DNA of 64,000 bases from Sedimentitalea todarodis (lineage in GTDB: Bacteria > Pseudomonadota > Alphaproteobacteria > Rhodobacterales > Rhodobacteraceae): contig NZ_JASMWN010000002.1 in NCBI RefSeq assembly GCF_032595355.1, positions 310,001-374,000 on the forward strand, given 5' to 3'. Shown here piece by piece: positions 26,002 to 34,527 of the stretch. Under the pieces are notes generated by a model, which saw only the letters and a program-made list of their open reading frames with translations, was not told where the DNA came from and ran no database searches. Each line of letters opens with the position of its first letter. Position 1 is the stretch's first letter. Position numbers and translations under genes: made by a program.

Positions 26002-27086
26002 GCGATATCCAGTTGCGCCATTACAGCTACGGCCGCGTCCTGCGTGCTCGCAGAGCCGCCAAGATCAGCGGTCAGGACCCTGCCCTCGGCGATGACGGTC
26101 TCGACCGCCTCGCGCACGCGAGTACCGTCCGCTACCATTTGCGGCACGTCATGACGCAGGCCAAGCCAGTCCAGCATCATCGCACCGGATAGTATCATCG
26201 CGAGCGGGTTCGCTATGCCGTGTCCGGCAATATCGGGCGCAGAGCCGTGGCACGGCTGAAACACCGCGTGGTCCAAGCCGATATCTGCGGACGGGGCCAC
26301 GCCCAATCCGCCCATCAGCCCCGCACCAAGATCAGAGAGGATGTCGCCGAACATGTTCTCTGTGACCAATACGTCGAACTCCCAAGGTTTCAGCACAAAC
26401 CAGAGCGCGGTTGCATCAACATAGGCGTGATCCGCGATCAGATCAGGATTTTTTGCCGCTTCAGCATCGAAAATCTCGCGAAAGAAGGCAAAGGCCCGAA
26501 AGACATTGGCCTTGTCGACGCAGGTAACACGGCCTTTGCCGCGGCCCCGAGCCTTGCGTTCTCTTGCCAGCCCAAAGGCAAAGCGAAACAGTTTTTCCGA
26601 TATGTCACGGGTGATCAGCAAGGTTTCGCGCGCTTCATCGCGGGTGATCTCGCCCCGGCCCTGGGTGTGAAACAGGCCTTCGGTACTTTCGCGGATCAGC
26701 ACGAAATCCACCTCTTTGCCGTCCGGCATTTTCAGCGGCGTCCTTTGCCCCGGAAAGATGCGCACGGGTCGAACGCCCGCAAAAAGCGTCAGCGTCTTGC
26801 GCAGGTCGATCTGAGGTGAAATCTCTGTCCCGTCGTCATAGCGCACACTGGGCAGACCCATGGCCGACAGAAGGATCGCATGCGAATCACGTGCAGCCGC
26901 CATCGACGCCGCGGGCAGTGATTCACCGGTCTGCGCATAGTGGGCGGCGCCGGCCGGTACGGTGTTGAACTCAAGGTGATACCCCCCTGAATCCGACAGG
27001 CGTGCGAGAATTTCCAGTGTCGGTTTCATGATCTCGGGACCGATTCCGTCACCTTCAAAGACTGCGATATCGAATTGCTGTTTCAT
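25998..27086 (-). CDS. Isocitrate/isopropylmalate dehydrogenase family enzyme (tartrate dehydrogenase-like)
   Basis: This 362-residue beta-decarboxylating dehydrogenase has IAVFEGDGIGPEIM at its start, ATALWFVLKPWEFDVLVTEN and MFGDILSDLGAGLMGGLG for the metal site, and FQPCHGSAPDIAGHG for the cofactor. It is clearly not the biosynthetic LeuB, which lies at 33339. It lacks the usual RPxxxL pattern of LeuB and has REST followed by EGLFHTQGRG. A substrate such as tartrate, malate or another 2-hydroxy acid is likely. It is the first gene of the minus-strand operon. Confidence 0.87.
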   Translation of the reverse strand: MKQQFDIAVFEGDGIGPEIMKPTLEILARLSDSGGYHLEFNTVPAGAAHYAQTGESLPAASMAAARDSHAILLSAMGLPSVRYDDGTEISPQIDLRKTLTLFAGVRPVRIFPGQRTPLKMPDGKEVDFVLIRESTEGLFHTQGRGEITRDEARETLLITRDISEKLFRFAFGLARERKARGRGKGRVTCVDKANVFRAFAFFREIFDAEAAKNPDLIADHAYVDATALWFVLKPWEFDVLVTENMFGDILSDLGAGLMGGLGVAPSADIGLDHAVFQPCHGSAPDIAGHGIANPLAMILSGAMMLDWLGLRHDVPQMVADGTRVREAVETVIAEGRVLTADLGGSASTQDAAVAVMAQLDIA

Positions 27087-27137
27087 CCCGCCCCTAAACC
27101 CCTGCTTCTGGCCGCAAAGCTCACATAGCCCTCATTA

Positions 27138-27147
27138 ACGTATACAT
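27138..27147. promoter_or_regulatory. Candidate GntR-FCD operator 1
   Basis: ACGTATACAT is a near-palindrome centred on GTATAC inside an AT-rich, promoter-like stretch. FCD regulators commonly bind sites of the form TNGTNNACNA. The site lies 52 bp upstream of the dehydrogenase start. The assignment is inference. Confidence 0.3.
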
Positions 27148-27444
27148 AATAAAATCCAGTAATTGAACCATGGCCGGAAATGATCGTACCTGGCGGGCAA
27201 GTGTTGGCGCGGGCCGGGCATCCATCCAACCTGAAAACGACGATGACTGATGCGCAACGCAAAGTTCACGCTCGCCCAAAGTTATTGATCCGTGACGATC
27301 TCGCCGGGATGCGGGCATCCGATAGCTTCAGCGACATCCACTCTTCGACATGCAGCAGGGTCGTCTGCCCACAACGCATGGATAGGTGCGATTAGAGCGC
27401 CATGAACGCAGTCTGTAACGCATCGGTCGATTCAATCAACACAC

Positions 27445-27455
27445 CTGTGTACAAT
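27445..27455. promoter_or_regulatory. Candidate GntR-FCD operator 2
   Basis: CTGTGTACAAT, read as ATTGTACACAG on the other strand, matches the TTGTNNACAN form known for several FCD regulators. It lies 151 bp upstream of the binding-protein start, on the transporter side of the spacer. The assignment is inference. Confidence 0.3.
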
Positions 27456-27605
27456 CTCCCATGGCGCAGCCACACTATCTGATCGAAGTGTTGGCAATTG
27501 CCGCCATCGCCCGATGCGCTCGGATCGGACGAGTCTACCGGAAGACTGACGAGCAACCGAACGAACAAGAAACGAACCCAAGATACGTAACCAGGGAGAA
27601 AAACA

Positions 27606-28412
27606 ATGAAACTCACATCCATCAAAGCACTCGCGGCAGCGGCGGTCGTCTCAGCGCTTGCCATGACGACGGCATCCGCCGACGCGCTTGACACCATCAA
27701 AGAGCGCGGGACTCTGATTGTTGGCGTCAAGGCCGACTACAAGCCCTACGGCTTTCTCGACTCATCCGGTGCCATCATCGGGATCGAGCCGGAACTGGCC
27801 AAGGACGTGGCAGACAAGCTGGGCGTCGAGATTGAATACGTGCCTGTCGTCAGCTCAAACCGGATGCAATTCCTGGAACAGGGCAAGATCGACCTGATGA
27901 TCGCAACCATGACCGACAACGAAGAGCGGCGCAAAGTCGTGAACATCGTTGATCCGAACTACTATTCCTCGGGCACCAACGTTCTGGCGCTGAAAAGCCT
28001 CGGCCTGAAAGAATGGGAAGATCTGCGAGGCAAGCCTGTCTGCGGCATTCAGGGCGCATTCTACAACAAGGCCACGTCGCAAAACTACGGAGCCGAAATC
28101 GTTGCGTTCAAAGGTACGGCCGAGGCGTACGCTGCACTCAAGGCGGGCAATTGCGCCGCCTTCGTCTATGACGACAGCGCAATTGTCGCCAAGACCAATG
28201 ATCCGGAATGGGCCGACTACGAAATGCCGCTTGCCACGATCGACGATGCGCCATGGGGACTGGCCGTGGGGCTGGGCGAAGACAATTTCGCCACACTCAT
28301 GAGCGAGATGATCGTCGGCTGGCACAAGTCCGGTCGTATCCTCGAGCTCGAAACAAAATGGGGCGTGACAAACACGCCTTTCGCCACTGCGATGCACGAC
28401 AAATATAAGTAA
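27606..28412 (+). CDS. ABC transporter periplasmic amino-acid-type binding protein
   Basis: This 268-residue SBP (family 3) has a signal peptide, about residues 1-25, ending TTASA. The mature start has the classic TIKERGTLIVGVKADYKPYG. The segment GKIDLMIATMT and the Arg in EERRKV form the alpha-carboxylate binding site of polar amino-acid receptors. The ligand is therefore probably an amino acid or a close carboxylate analogue. It is the first gene of a four-gene transporter operon. Confidence 0.93.
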   Translation: MKLTSIKALAAAAVVSALAMTTASADALDTIKERGTLIVGVKADYKPYGFLDSSGAIIGIEPELAKDVADKLGVEIEYVPVVSSNRMQFLEQGKIDLMIATMTDNEERRKVVNIVDPNYYSSGTNVLALKSLGLKEWEDLRGKPVCGIQGAFYNKATSQNYGAEIVAFKGTAEAYAALKAGNCAAFVYDDSAIVAKTNDPEWADYEMPLATIDDAPWGLAVGLGEDNFATLMSEMIVGWHKSGRILELETKWGVTNTPFATAMHDKYK

Positions 28413-28474
28413 GATCAGGGATCAGGCGGGGCGATATGCACCGCCTGATCCACGTGTCTTGAGGGGGAACAGGC

Positions 28475-29218
28475 ATGGATTTCATCTTTGAGTGGTTTCG
28501 CGTTCTCTACAACGAAACGGGCATCAATCTGCCGTTTCTCTATGATGAATACGACCGTAACCGCATGCTCGATGGATTTTTCACGACCATCTGGTTGTCG
28601 TTGGTCTGCTTGTTCTTCTCTGTCATCATTGGCGTGATAGGCGCTTGGCTACAGGGATCATCGTTCAAATGGACCCGCCGTTTCGTGAACGGCTACATCC
28701 AGCTGTTTCGCAACACCCCGCCGCTGGTACAGCTCTATTTTTTCTATTTCGCCATCGGTACGATGCTGCCCAAGGTCGAAAACGATTGGGGCGGCCAGTC
28801 CCCGATATTGGGAAGTTTCGCCTGGGCCGCCATATCCCTGTCGTTTTTTGCAGGTGCTTTCAACGTCGAGATTTTCCGCTCCGGCATCGATGCCGTACCG
28901 AAGTCAACGGTCGAGGCCGCCGAAGCCCTGGGCTTTTCCAAGTTGCAAATCTACCGTGACATCACCTTGCCGCTGGCAATTCGGGTGGTGATACCCGCGC
29001 TCAACAACAATCTGGTCAATCTGGTGAAAACCACAACACTGGCCTATGCGATTGCAGTGCCGGAGATGTTGTACGAGGCCAATCAGATATGGTCGGACAA
29101 TGTGAACGTCACCGAGATGATGATCTTCCTGTTACTGGCCTACTTCGCACTTGTCGGTGTCCTTGTCAGCGGAATGAACCGTTGGGAACGCTCTATGAAA
29201 ATTCCGGGGTTTGGCTGA
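28475..29218 (+). CDS. Amino-acid-type ABC transporter permease 1
   Basis: This 247-residue inner-membrane protein has about five hydrophobic segments. The family motif FRNTPPLVQLYFFYFA is present, and the EAA loop AAEALGFSKLQIYRDITLPL contacts the ATPase. It pairs with the second permease, with which it overlaps by one base (TGATG). A GGGGG-rich ribosome-binding site lies before the start. Confidence 0.93.
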   Translation: MDFIFEWFRVLYNETGINLPFLYDEYDRNRMLDGFFTTIWLSLVCLFFSVIIGVIGAWLQGSSFKWTRRFVNGYIQLFRNTPPLVQLYFFYFAIGTMLPKVENDWGGQSPILGSFAWAAISLSFFAGAFNVEIFRSGIDAVPKSTVEAAEALGFSKLQIYRDITLPLAIRVVIPALNNNLVNLVKTTTLAYAIAVPEMLYEANQIWSDNVNVTEMMIFLLLAYFALVGVLVSGMNRWERSMKIPGFG

Positions 29219-30054
29219 TGACTTACAAAACCGATCTTCCCGTGATGTTGCCGGTCACGCCACGCACGCCGGAACCTTTTATGGGTCTCAAGCCCAAGCA
29301 TATCATGATGATCGCAGCGCTCGCAGTTCTCGGGCCTTCGCTGGCATTCGCACAGACTGGTGTGCCGATCCTGACGCCCTTTGCGGTCTTGCTGGACTGG
29401 ATGCCATTGCTGCTCAAGGGATTCATCTTCAACCTTGTGATATCCGTCAGCGCAATGGCCTTGGGGACAGCCGTCGGCGCGATGTTGGGGCTTGGGCAGA
29501 TATCGCTGTTCCGGGTGACGCGCGGCGGCTCATGGTTCGTGACCCAGTTCTTCCGCAACGCGCCCTGGCTGGTCCTGTTGTTTTTCGCGATGTTCCTGTT
29601 GCCGTTCGAGATCAACATTTTCGGACTCAAGGTGCCTCTCCCTGACTGGTTCAAAGCAATCCTTGGGCTGTCGCTGCCGGTTATGGCGAACGTATCAGAG
29701 ATCGTGCGCGGCGCAGTCAAATCCCTGCCCAGCGGACAGTGGGAGGCAGCCGAGAGCCTGGCCTATACCCGCCAGCAGACGCTGTGGTTGATCATCCTGC
29801 CGCAATGCGTCAAGCGAATGCTGCCGCCTTGGATGAACCTGTATTCGATCCTGACAATGGCCACCGTGCTGGCGTCGATCGTTGGCGTCTCCGAAGTGAT
29901 GACACTGACGGGTCAGGCCCTCGCGGCCGAGGGCGGCCGGCCTGAACTCTTGGCCCCGTTCTATGGCTTTGTCCTGCTGCTTTTCTTCGCCTACTGCTAT
30001 CCGATTGCCCGGTTCACCGTGTGGTTGGAAACGAAATTCGCTGTTATCAACTGA
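29218..30054 (+). CDS. Amino-acid-type ABC transporter permease 2
   Basis: This 278-residue permease has an extra N-terminal segment. The first 25 or so residues are Pro-rich and cytoplasmic, and are followed by a hydrophobic helix ending SLAFAQTG that resembles a signal sequence. The core has FRNAPWLVLLFFAMF and the EAA loop AESLAYTRQQTLWLIILPQ. It forms a heterodimer with permease 1. It starts at the ATG that shares one base with the previous stop. Confidence 0.92.
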   Translation: MTYKTDLPVMLPVTPRTPEPFMGLKPKHIMMIAALAVLGPSLAFAQTGVPILTPFAVLLDWMPLLLKGFIFNLVISVSAMALGTAVGAMLGLGQISLFRVTRGGSWFVTQFFRNAPWLVLLFFAMFLLPFEINIFGLKVPLPDWFKAILGLSLPVMANVSEIVRGAVKSLPSGQWEAAESLAYTRQQTLWLIILPQCVKRMLPPWMNLYSILTMATVLASIVGVSEVMTLTGQALAAEGGRPELLAPFYGFVLLLFFAYCYPIARFTVWLETKFAVIN

Positions 30055-30063
30055 GGATACGAC

Positions 30064-30810
30064 ATGAGCTGGACCCCTGCTGACCCTATGGTTTCCATCA
30101 AGGACGTGCATAAATCCTTTGGCGATCTGAAAGTCCTGAACGGCGTGTCGCTGGATGTCATGAAGGGCGACGTGATCTGTATCATCGGCCCGTCCGGATC
30201 CGGGAAATCGACCCTGATCCGCTGCGTGAACGCGCTTAACGACATTCAACAGGGGTCGATTCTCGTTGAGGGCCAAGAGGTTAACGACCCCAGGCTCGAC
30301 AAGCTTGAACTGCGCAAGAAGGTCGGGATGGTGTTCCAGCAGTACAACTTGTTCCCGCACAAGACCGCACTGCAAAACGTCATGATGGCTCCCGTGCGTG
30401 TCCTGAAACAAGACAAGGCAAAGGCTGAAGCGACGGCACGGGCCTTGCTGAAGCGTGTTCGACTGGAGAACAAGGAAAACGCCTACCCCGGAGAGCTATC
30501 GGGGGGCCAACAGCAGCGTGTGGCCATTGCACGCTCGCTCGCAATGAACCCTGATGTGATCCTGTTCGACGAAGTCACCGCGGCACTCGATCCGGAGACT
30601 GTTGGTGAGGTCTTGCAAACCATCAAGGATCTTGCCGAAGACGGCATGACCTGCATTCTGGTGACACACGAGATGGCCTTTGCACGCGAAGTGGCCGACC
30701 ACATCTATTTCACCGATCGCGGCGTGATCGTGGAACACGGGCCGCCTGCGACTTTCTTCAAGAACGCCGAAGACCCGCGAACCAGGGAATTCCTGAGCCA
30801 GATATTGTAG
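30064..30810 (+). CDS. Amino-acid-type ABC transporter ATP-binding protein
   Basis: This 248-residue ATPase is complete: Walker A GPSGSGKST near residues 43-51, Q-loop VFQQYNLFPH, signature LSGGQQQR, Walker B VILFDEVTAALDPE and switch VTHEM. It is the GlnQ/HisP type, which powers import of polar amino acids. It ends the operon. The convergent 711-aa gene ends 55 bp further on. Confidence 0.95.
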   Translation: MSWTPADPMVSIKDVHKSFGDLKVLNGVSLDVMKGDVICIIGPSGSGKSTLIRCVNALNDIQQGSILVEGQEVNDPRLDKLELRKKVGMVFQQYNLFPHKTALQNVMMAPVRVLKQDKAKAEATARALLKRVRLENKENAYPGELSGGQQQRVAIARSLAMNPDVILFDEVTAALDPETVGEVLQTIKDLAEDGMTCILVTHEMAFAREVADHIYFTDRGVIVEHGPPATFFKNAEDPRTREFLSQIL

Positions 30811-30865
30811 TCAGTGGTGGTCGCGGATTTTCGGACCATTTTCTCAACCCGCGCCATGACGTCGG

Positions 30866-33001
30866 TCAACACGGGTTGAACCCGACACTTTGCATCCAAA
30901 CACACTCCTCCGGGCTGTAGTCGGGTCGGCTGTGTTCGAATGCACTTTGTGGCGGGATCAGAAGAAAGTTGACCAATGGCTCTGTAAGCTCGGCGATCTG
31001 CCACCGTTTGCCATCGTGTCGGAGCTTGAGATCAAATGTTTCATCTCGAGGACCTTGCCCGCCCATTCCGGTCAGGAACGCGCCAAGAACACCTCCGGCC
31101 GACTCATTGGGAAAGTCTATGAAATTCACCATCCCAATCGTGGCACTGCAGACAGCCGTTGTTGATGTCCCGTCGCTGATCTTGCAGCCATGAAGCTGAA
31201 CCCGCCTGACACCGTGATGGAAAACCATCTGGTTTGCCAAGTTTGAAACGAGACCATTGGCGCTGTGGACGACCCCCGTCCCACGCGGCTCCAGAAAATG
31301 GAGTGCAGTAATCAAGGCGTCGCTCACATATGTTTCGTCGATCTGGTCGGCCGGATGAACCGCGTTTCGAAGGTGTAGCAGCGCCTCACCTGTCCGTTGT
31401 ACTCGCCAAAAAGCACGTTCACTTTCGATTTCGCGCGCCAGCCAGTTCTTCTCTCTCGCTTTCTCGGCTTCAGCTTGCGCCGCCAAGAGCTCTTTTCGCG
31501 ATTTTTCTTCAATAAATCGTTCGTTTGCGTCCATGAAAGCACCATAGGCATCGCAATCTATGGGAAAACCAGCAAGGCTGAGGGTCTCCTTTGATCCACC
31601 TTCAAGGTCCAGGACACGCCCATAGGCCTCCAAGAGAAGCTTTTCGACACCAATGCACTTTGTCGGGTAGAGGTCCACCGCTTGGTGCCTGTTGCGATTG
31701 CGCAGCGATTCCATGCAAGAAACACGCTCATCAATGGTCGGAGTCGTCGTCAGCGATCTTGCGCAGCTCGTCCAGGGGAGCACCGTGCCCAGTCCAAGCC
31801 GAGCTGCATCGGCAATCTCGACACAGCTCGGGACCGGAATCGGGGAAAGGGCTTCAAAACCTCTTGGATATGATTGCGCGCCCTTCGCGTTAAGCGCCGA
31901 GAGCTTGGCGCGCACCAAGTCCATTTGCACTTGGTTGCAGGACGGGTATCCGCTCTTGAGTTGATAGGACCAACGCTCATGTGATTTGGCAGTCAGGCAT
32001 CTTGCCACGCTGTCTGAATCTCCGACCGACAAATTCGCACAAGGATCTACTTTAACACTCTGGTCCGTGTTTGCGAGTTTGATATCAGTTTCAATGACGG
32101 CTTCGGTTTGGCCGCGCCTGACAAGACGCAACGCATAATCACCCGGGACGCGTACGTCTATGCGCGCCTGGTGACTCGCTGTTGCCGTGAAAGATGTCGA
32201 CGTCGCGACATAATACCCCACAGGAAGCGCCGTGTTTGCGACCTGGACACTGTAAACTGCGTCCTGGCTCAAGTTCTCAAGGGCAACGTTGATCCGAAAA
32301 CGCCCATTCTCAAACGGACCTGCGGTCGCGGTCATGCTGGCCGGGCCCGCTGGCGGGCGGTGGGCAACATTTACCGACAAAACACTCAAGAGCGGCTCAC
32401 CCTGCATCTTCTGGTGGAGGCGCAATTCCAAATTTCGAGACCGCGGTTGTTTCTCGAAAACGACATCCGCCTCGCTCTGACCCGTGATGTAGTGAAAGCT
32501 ACGCCATCGGCCCACGGGCTCATCCGCTTCGATAAGTGTGATCCAATATGTCACGCCCGGATCGGGGTTCAACCCAGTCAAAGACACCCGTACCGGCTCG
32601 TTAAGGTAGGGCTCACTGAGAAGTGTGATGGTTTCGGTTCCATCGAGCGCCCCGGTGGTTGTCGCTTGTGGTGCTGCCTTTGCGACGTCAAGCACGGCAT
32701 ACAGCGGGTATCCCGCGGAACGGTCATGCAAGCGAACCTGGTAATCGCCCCCGGGGACACCGTCAAAAGTTACAGTAGCGTTGGTTTGACCCGCAAAATA
32801 GTGATATTGCTTCCATTCCCCGATGGGTAGCGTTGACGGAACAAGGGTGATCCAATAGGCGATTTCCGGTGTCATAGAACCGACTTCAACCACGATGGGA
32901 CCGGCACCAGGCGCGCCGGACTTGATCGCCAACGTGGGCTTTGCAAGAGTTGGCGTGGCGATCACCAGCGCCCAGAAAATAAGACACATCAGTGTACGCA
33001 A
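30866..33001 (-). CDS. Unrecognised secreted protein with three tandem beta-type repeats
   Basis: I do not recognise this 711-residue protein. A signal peptide (residues 1-20, MRTLMCLIFWALVIATPTLA) is followed by three related domains at about 22-108, 121-214 and 221-311. Repeats 1 and 2 share YWITL (49-53, 152-156), a P-x-G-x-W motif (59-63, 162-166) and HYxxGQ (67-72, 170-175); repeat 3 is more divergent. Each looks like a small Ig-like beta sandwich. A Cys-rich part (about 320-450), a charged coiled coil (about 493-533) and a C-terminal alpha/beta part follow. The start is TTG, with AAGGAA six bases before it; ATG at 32989 is the alternative. It stands alone. Confidence 0.7.
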   Translation of the reverse strand: MRTLMCLIFWALVIATPTLAKPTLAIKSGAPGAGPIVVEVGSMTPEIAYWITLVPSTLPIGEWKQYHYFAGQTNATVTFDGVPGGDYQVRLHDRSAGYPLYAVLDVAKAAPQATTTGALDGTETITLLSEPYLNEPVRVSLTGLNPDPGVTYWITLIEADEPVGRWRSFHYITGQSEADVVFEKQPRSRNLELRLHQKMQGEPLLSVLSVNVAHRPPAGPASMTATAGPFENGRFRINVALENLSQDAVYSVQVANTALPVGYYVATSTSFTATASHQARIDVRVPGDYALRLVRRGQTEAVIETDIKLANTDQSVKVDPCANLSVGDSDSVARCLTAKSHERWSYQLKSGYPSCNQVQMDLVRAKLSALNAKGAQSYPRGFEALSPIPVPSCVEIADAARLGLGTVLPWTSCARSLTTTPTIDERVSCMESLRNRNRHQAVDLYPTKCIGVEKLLLEAYGRVLDLEGGSKETLSLAGFPIDCDAYGAFMDANERFIEEKSRKELLAAQAEAEKAREKNWLAREIESERAFWRVQRTGEALLHLRNAVHPADQIDETYVSDALITALHFLEPRGTGVVHSANGLVSNLANQMVFHHGVRRVQLHGCKISDGTSTTAVCSATIGMVNFIDFPNESAGGVLGAFLTGMGGQGPRDETFDLKLRHDGKRWQIAELTEPLVNFLLIPPQSAFEHSRPDYSPEECVWMQSVGFNPC

Positions 33002-33338
33002 GCGATGTTCCTTTCTTCGAAACGCGCTCTCTCTTGCTCGAATCGGCGTGCGTCGGATTGTGAGTTGACCACAATCTTGACGGCAAGAGCACGTCACTCA
33101 AGGCATCTATGCATCAATCGTGTCAGTGTGTGCATACGTGCCCTTTGAAGTTCCCCGGTTTGCTGGGCGGTCGGCGGGTTGAACAAACCGCCAGAGGCAT
33201 CGCGTCGTCACACCAGACGACGAAAAATTAGCAAGAACCGTGTCAGATCAACGCGCAAAACGCTCTTTGAATGGCCACCGGCCCGATTGACGGCAGCCGC
33301 AGGAGGCGCATGTGGAGGCAGACCCCACGTGTGCGAAT
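33002..33338. other. Intergenic spacer with two hairpins downstream of leuB
   Basis: No gene is supported. GGCGGGTT (33173-33180), GAAC and AAACCGCC (33185-33192) form a stem with one mismatch. CGTCGTC (33203-33209), ACACCA and GACGACG (33216-33222) form a perfect 7-bp stem. Both lie after the leuB stop on the minus strand and may end its transcript. The right side also holds the promoter of the 711-aa gene. Confidence 0.4.
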
Positions 33339-34445
33339 TCAGAGGCTTGCGTCAAGCGCGGCCAGAATGGCATCGCCCATTTGTTCGGTGCTCACCGGCT
33401 CAACACCTTCTTCACCAATCAGATCCGCAGTGCGCAGGCCGTCGGCCAGAACCTTTTCGACCGCTTTTTCAATCCGGACCGCCTCGTCGCCCTGATCAAA
33501 GGAATACCGCAACGCCATGGCAAAGCTGAGAATACAGGCGATCGGGTTTGCCTTGCCCTGTCCGGCGATGTCGGGGGCAGAGCCGTGCACCGGCTCGTAC
33601 AGCGCCTTGGGACGACCATTGGCCATCGGTGCCCCAAGCGACGCAGAGGGCAGCATGCCGAGTGATCCCGTCAGCATCGCTGCGGCATCCGACAACAGGT
33701 CGCCAAACAGGTTGTCGGTGACGATCACGTCAAATTGCTTGGGCCAGCGGCACAACTGCATCGCGCCGGCATCGGCGTACATGTGGGACAGTTCCACATC
33801 CGGGTAATCTTCGTCATGCACCTTTTGCACGACCTCGCGCCACAGGATGCCCGATTCCATGACATTCGCCTTCTCCATCGAGCAGACCTTGTTGCCACGC
33901 CGCCGGGCCAGTTCGAACGCCGACCGGGCAACCCGGTCGATTTCGCTTTCGGTATATCGCTGTGTGTTGATACCAACGCGCTCGTTGCCTTCATGGATGA
34001 TGCCGCGCGGCTCGCCGAAATAGATGCCGCTGGTCAGTTCGCGCACGATCACGATATCAAGTCCCGCCACCACGTCGCGCTTGAGCGAGCTGAAATCCGC
34101 GAGGGCGTCAAAACACTGGGCCGGGCGCAGATTGGCATAAAGGTCCATTTCCTTGCGCAGACGCAGCAAGCCGCGCTCCGGCTTTACGCTGAAGTCGAGC
34201 GCATCGTATTTCGGGCCGCCGACGGCACCCAGCAGAACCGCATCGACTTCCATTGCCTTGGCCATCGTGTCGTCATGCAGGGGCGTGCCGTGCTTGTCAT
34301 ATGCCGCGCCGCCGACAAGATCCTCGGACACGTCAAAGGCAAGACCACGCTTGTCGCCGATCCAATCGATGACGCGATTGACCTGGGTCATGACCTCGGG
34401 GCCGATACCGTCACCGGCAAGGATAAGAAGCGAGGGGTTGGACAT
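33339..34445 (-). CDS. leuB: 3-isopropylmalate dehydrogenase
   Basis: This 368-residue enzyme oxidises and decarboxylates 3-isopropylmalate in leucine synthesis. LLILAGDGIGPEVM starts it, ALLGAVGGPKYD and RPERGLLRLRKE-type sequence (VKPERGLLRLRKEMDLYANL) give the LeuB-specific substrate loop, and LFGDLLSDAAAMLTGSLGML the metal site. The start MSNPSLLILAG was chosen over an ATG 21 codons upstream. leuC and leuD are at 38.7-41.3 kb on the same strand, separated by other genes. Confidence 0.97.
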   Translation of the reverse strand: MSNPSLLILAGDGIGPEVMTQVNRVIDWIGDKRGLAFDVSEDLVGGAAYDKHGTPLHDDTMAKAMEVDAVLLGAVGGPKYDALDFSVKPERGLLRLRKEMDLYANLRPAQCFDALADFSSLKRDVVAGLDIVIVRELTSGIYFGEPRGIIHEGNERVGINTQRYTESEIDRVARSAFELARRRGNKVCSMEKANVMESGILWREVVQKVHDEDYPDVELSHMYADAGAMQLCRWPKQFDVIVTDNLFGDLLSDAAAMLTGSLGMLPSASLGAPMANGRPKALYEPVHGSAPDIAGQGKANPIACILSFAMALRYSFDQGDEAVRIEKAVEKVLADGLRTADLIGEEGVEPVSTEQMGDAILAALDASL

Positions 34446-34527
34446 GCGGGCTCTCCTGAATTTTTCTTGCCTGCCCCTACCGCGCACGACCCAAAGGGTC
34501 AATAACACGCGCGTGCGAACCGCCGTC

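Larger units (their letters stand above)
27087..27605. promoter_or_regulatory. Divergent control region of the catabolic island
   Basis: This 519-bp spacer separates the dehydrogenase operon (-) from the ABC transporter operon (+). It contains no supported gene. An AT-rich patch at 27134-27157 (TTAACGTATACATAATAA) and a second GTAC-centred site at 27445-27455 resemble GntR-FCD operators. The transporter start has the strong ribosome-binding site CAGGGAG at 27592. Confidence 0.6.
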
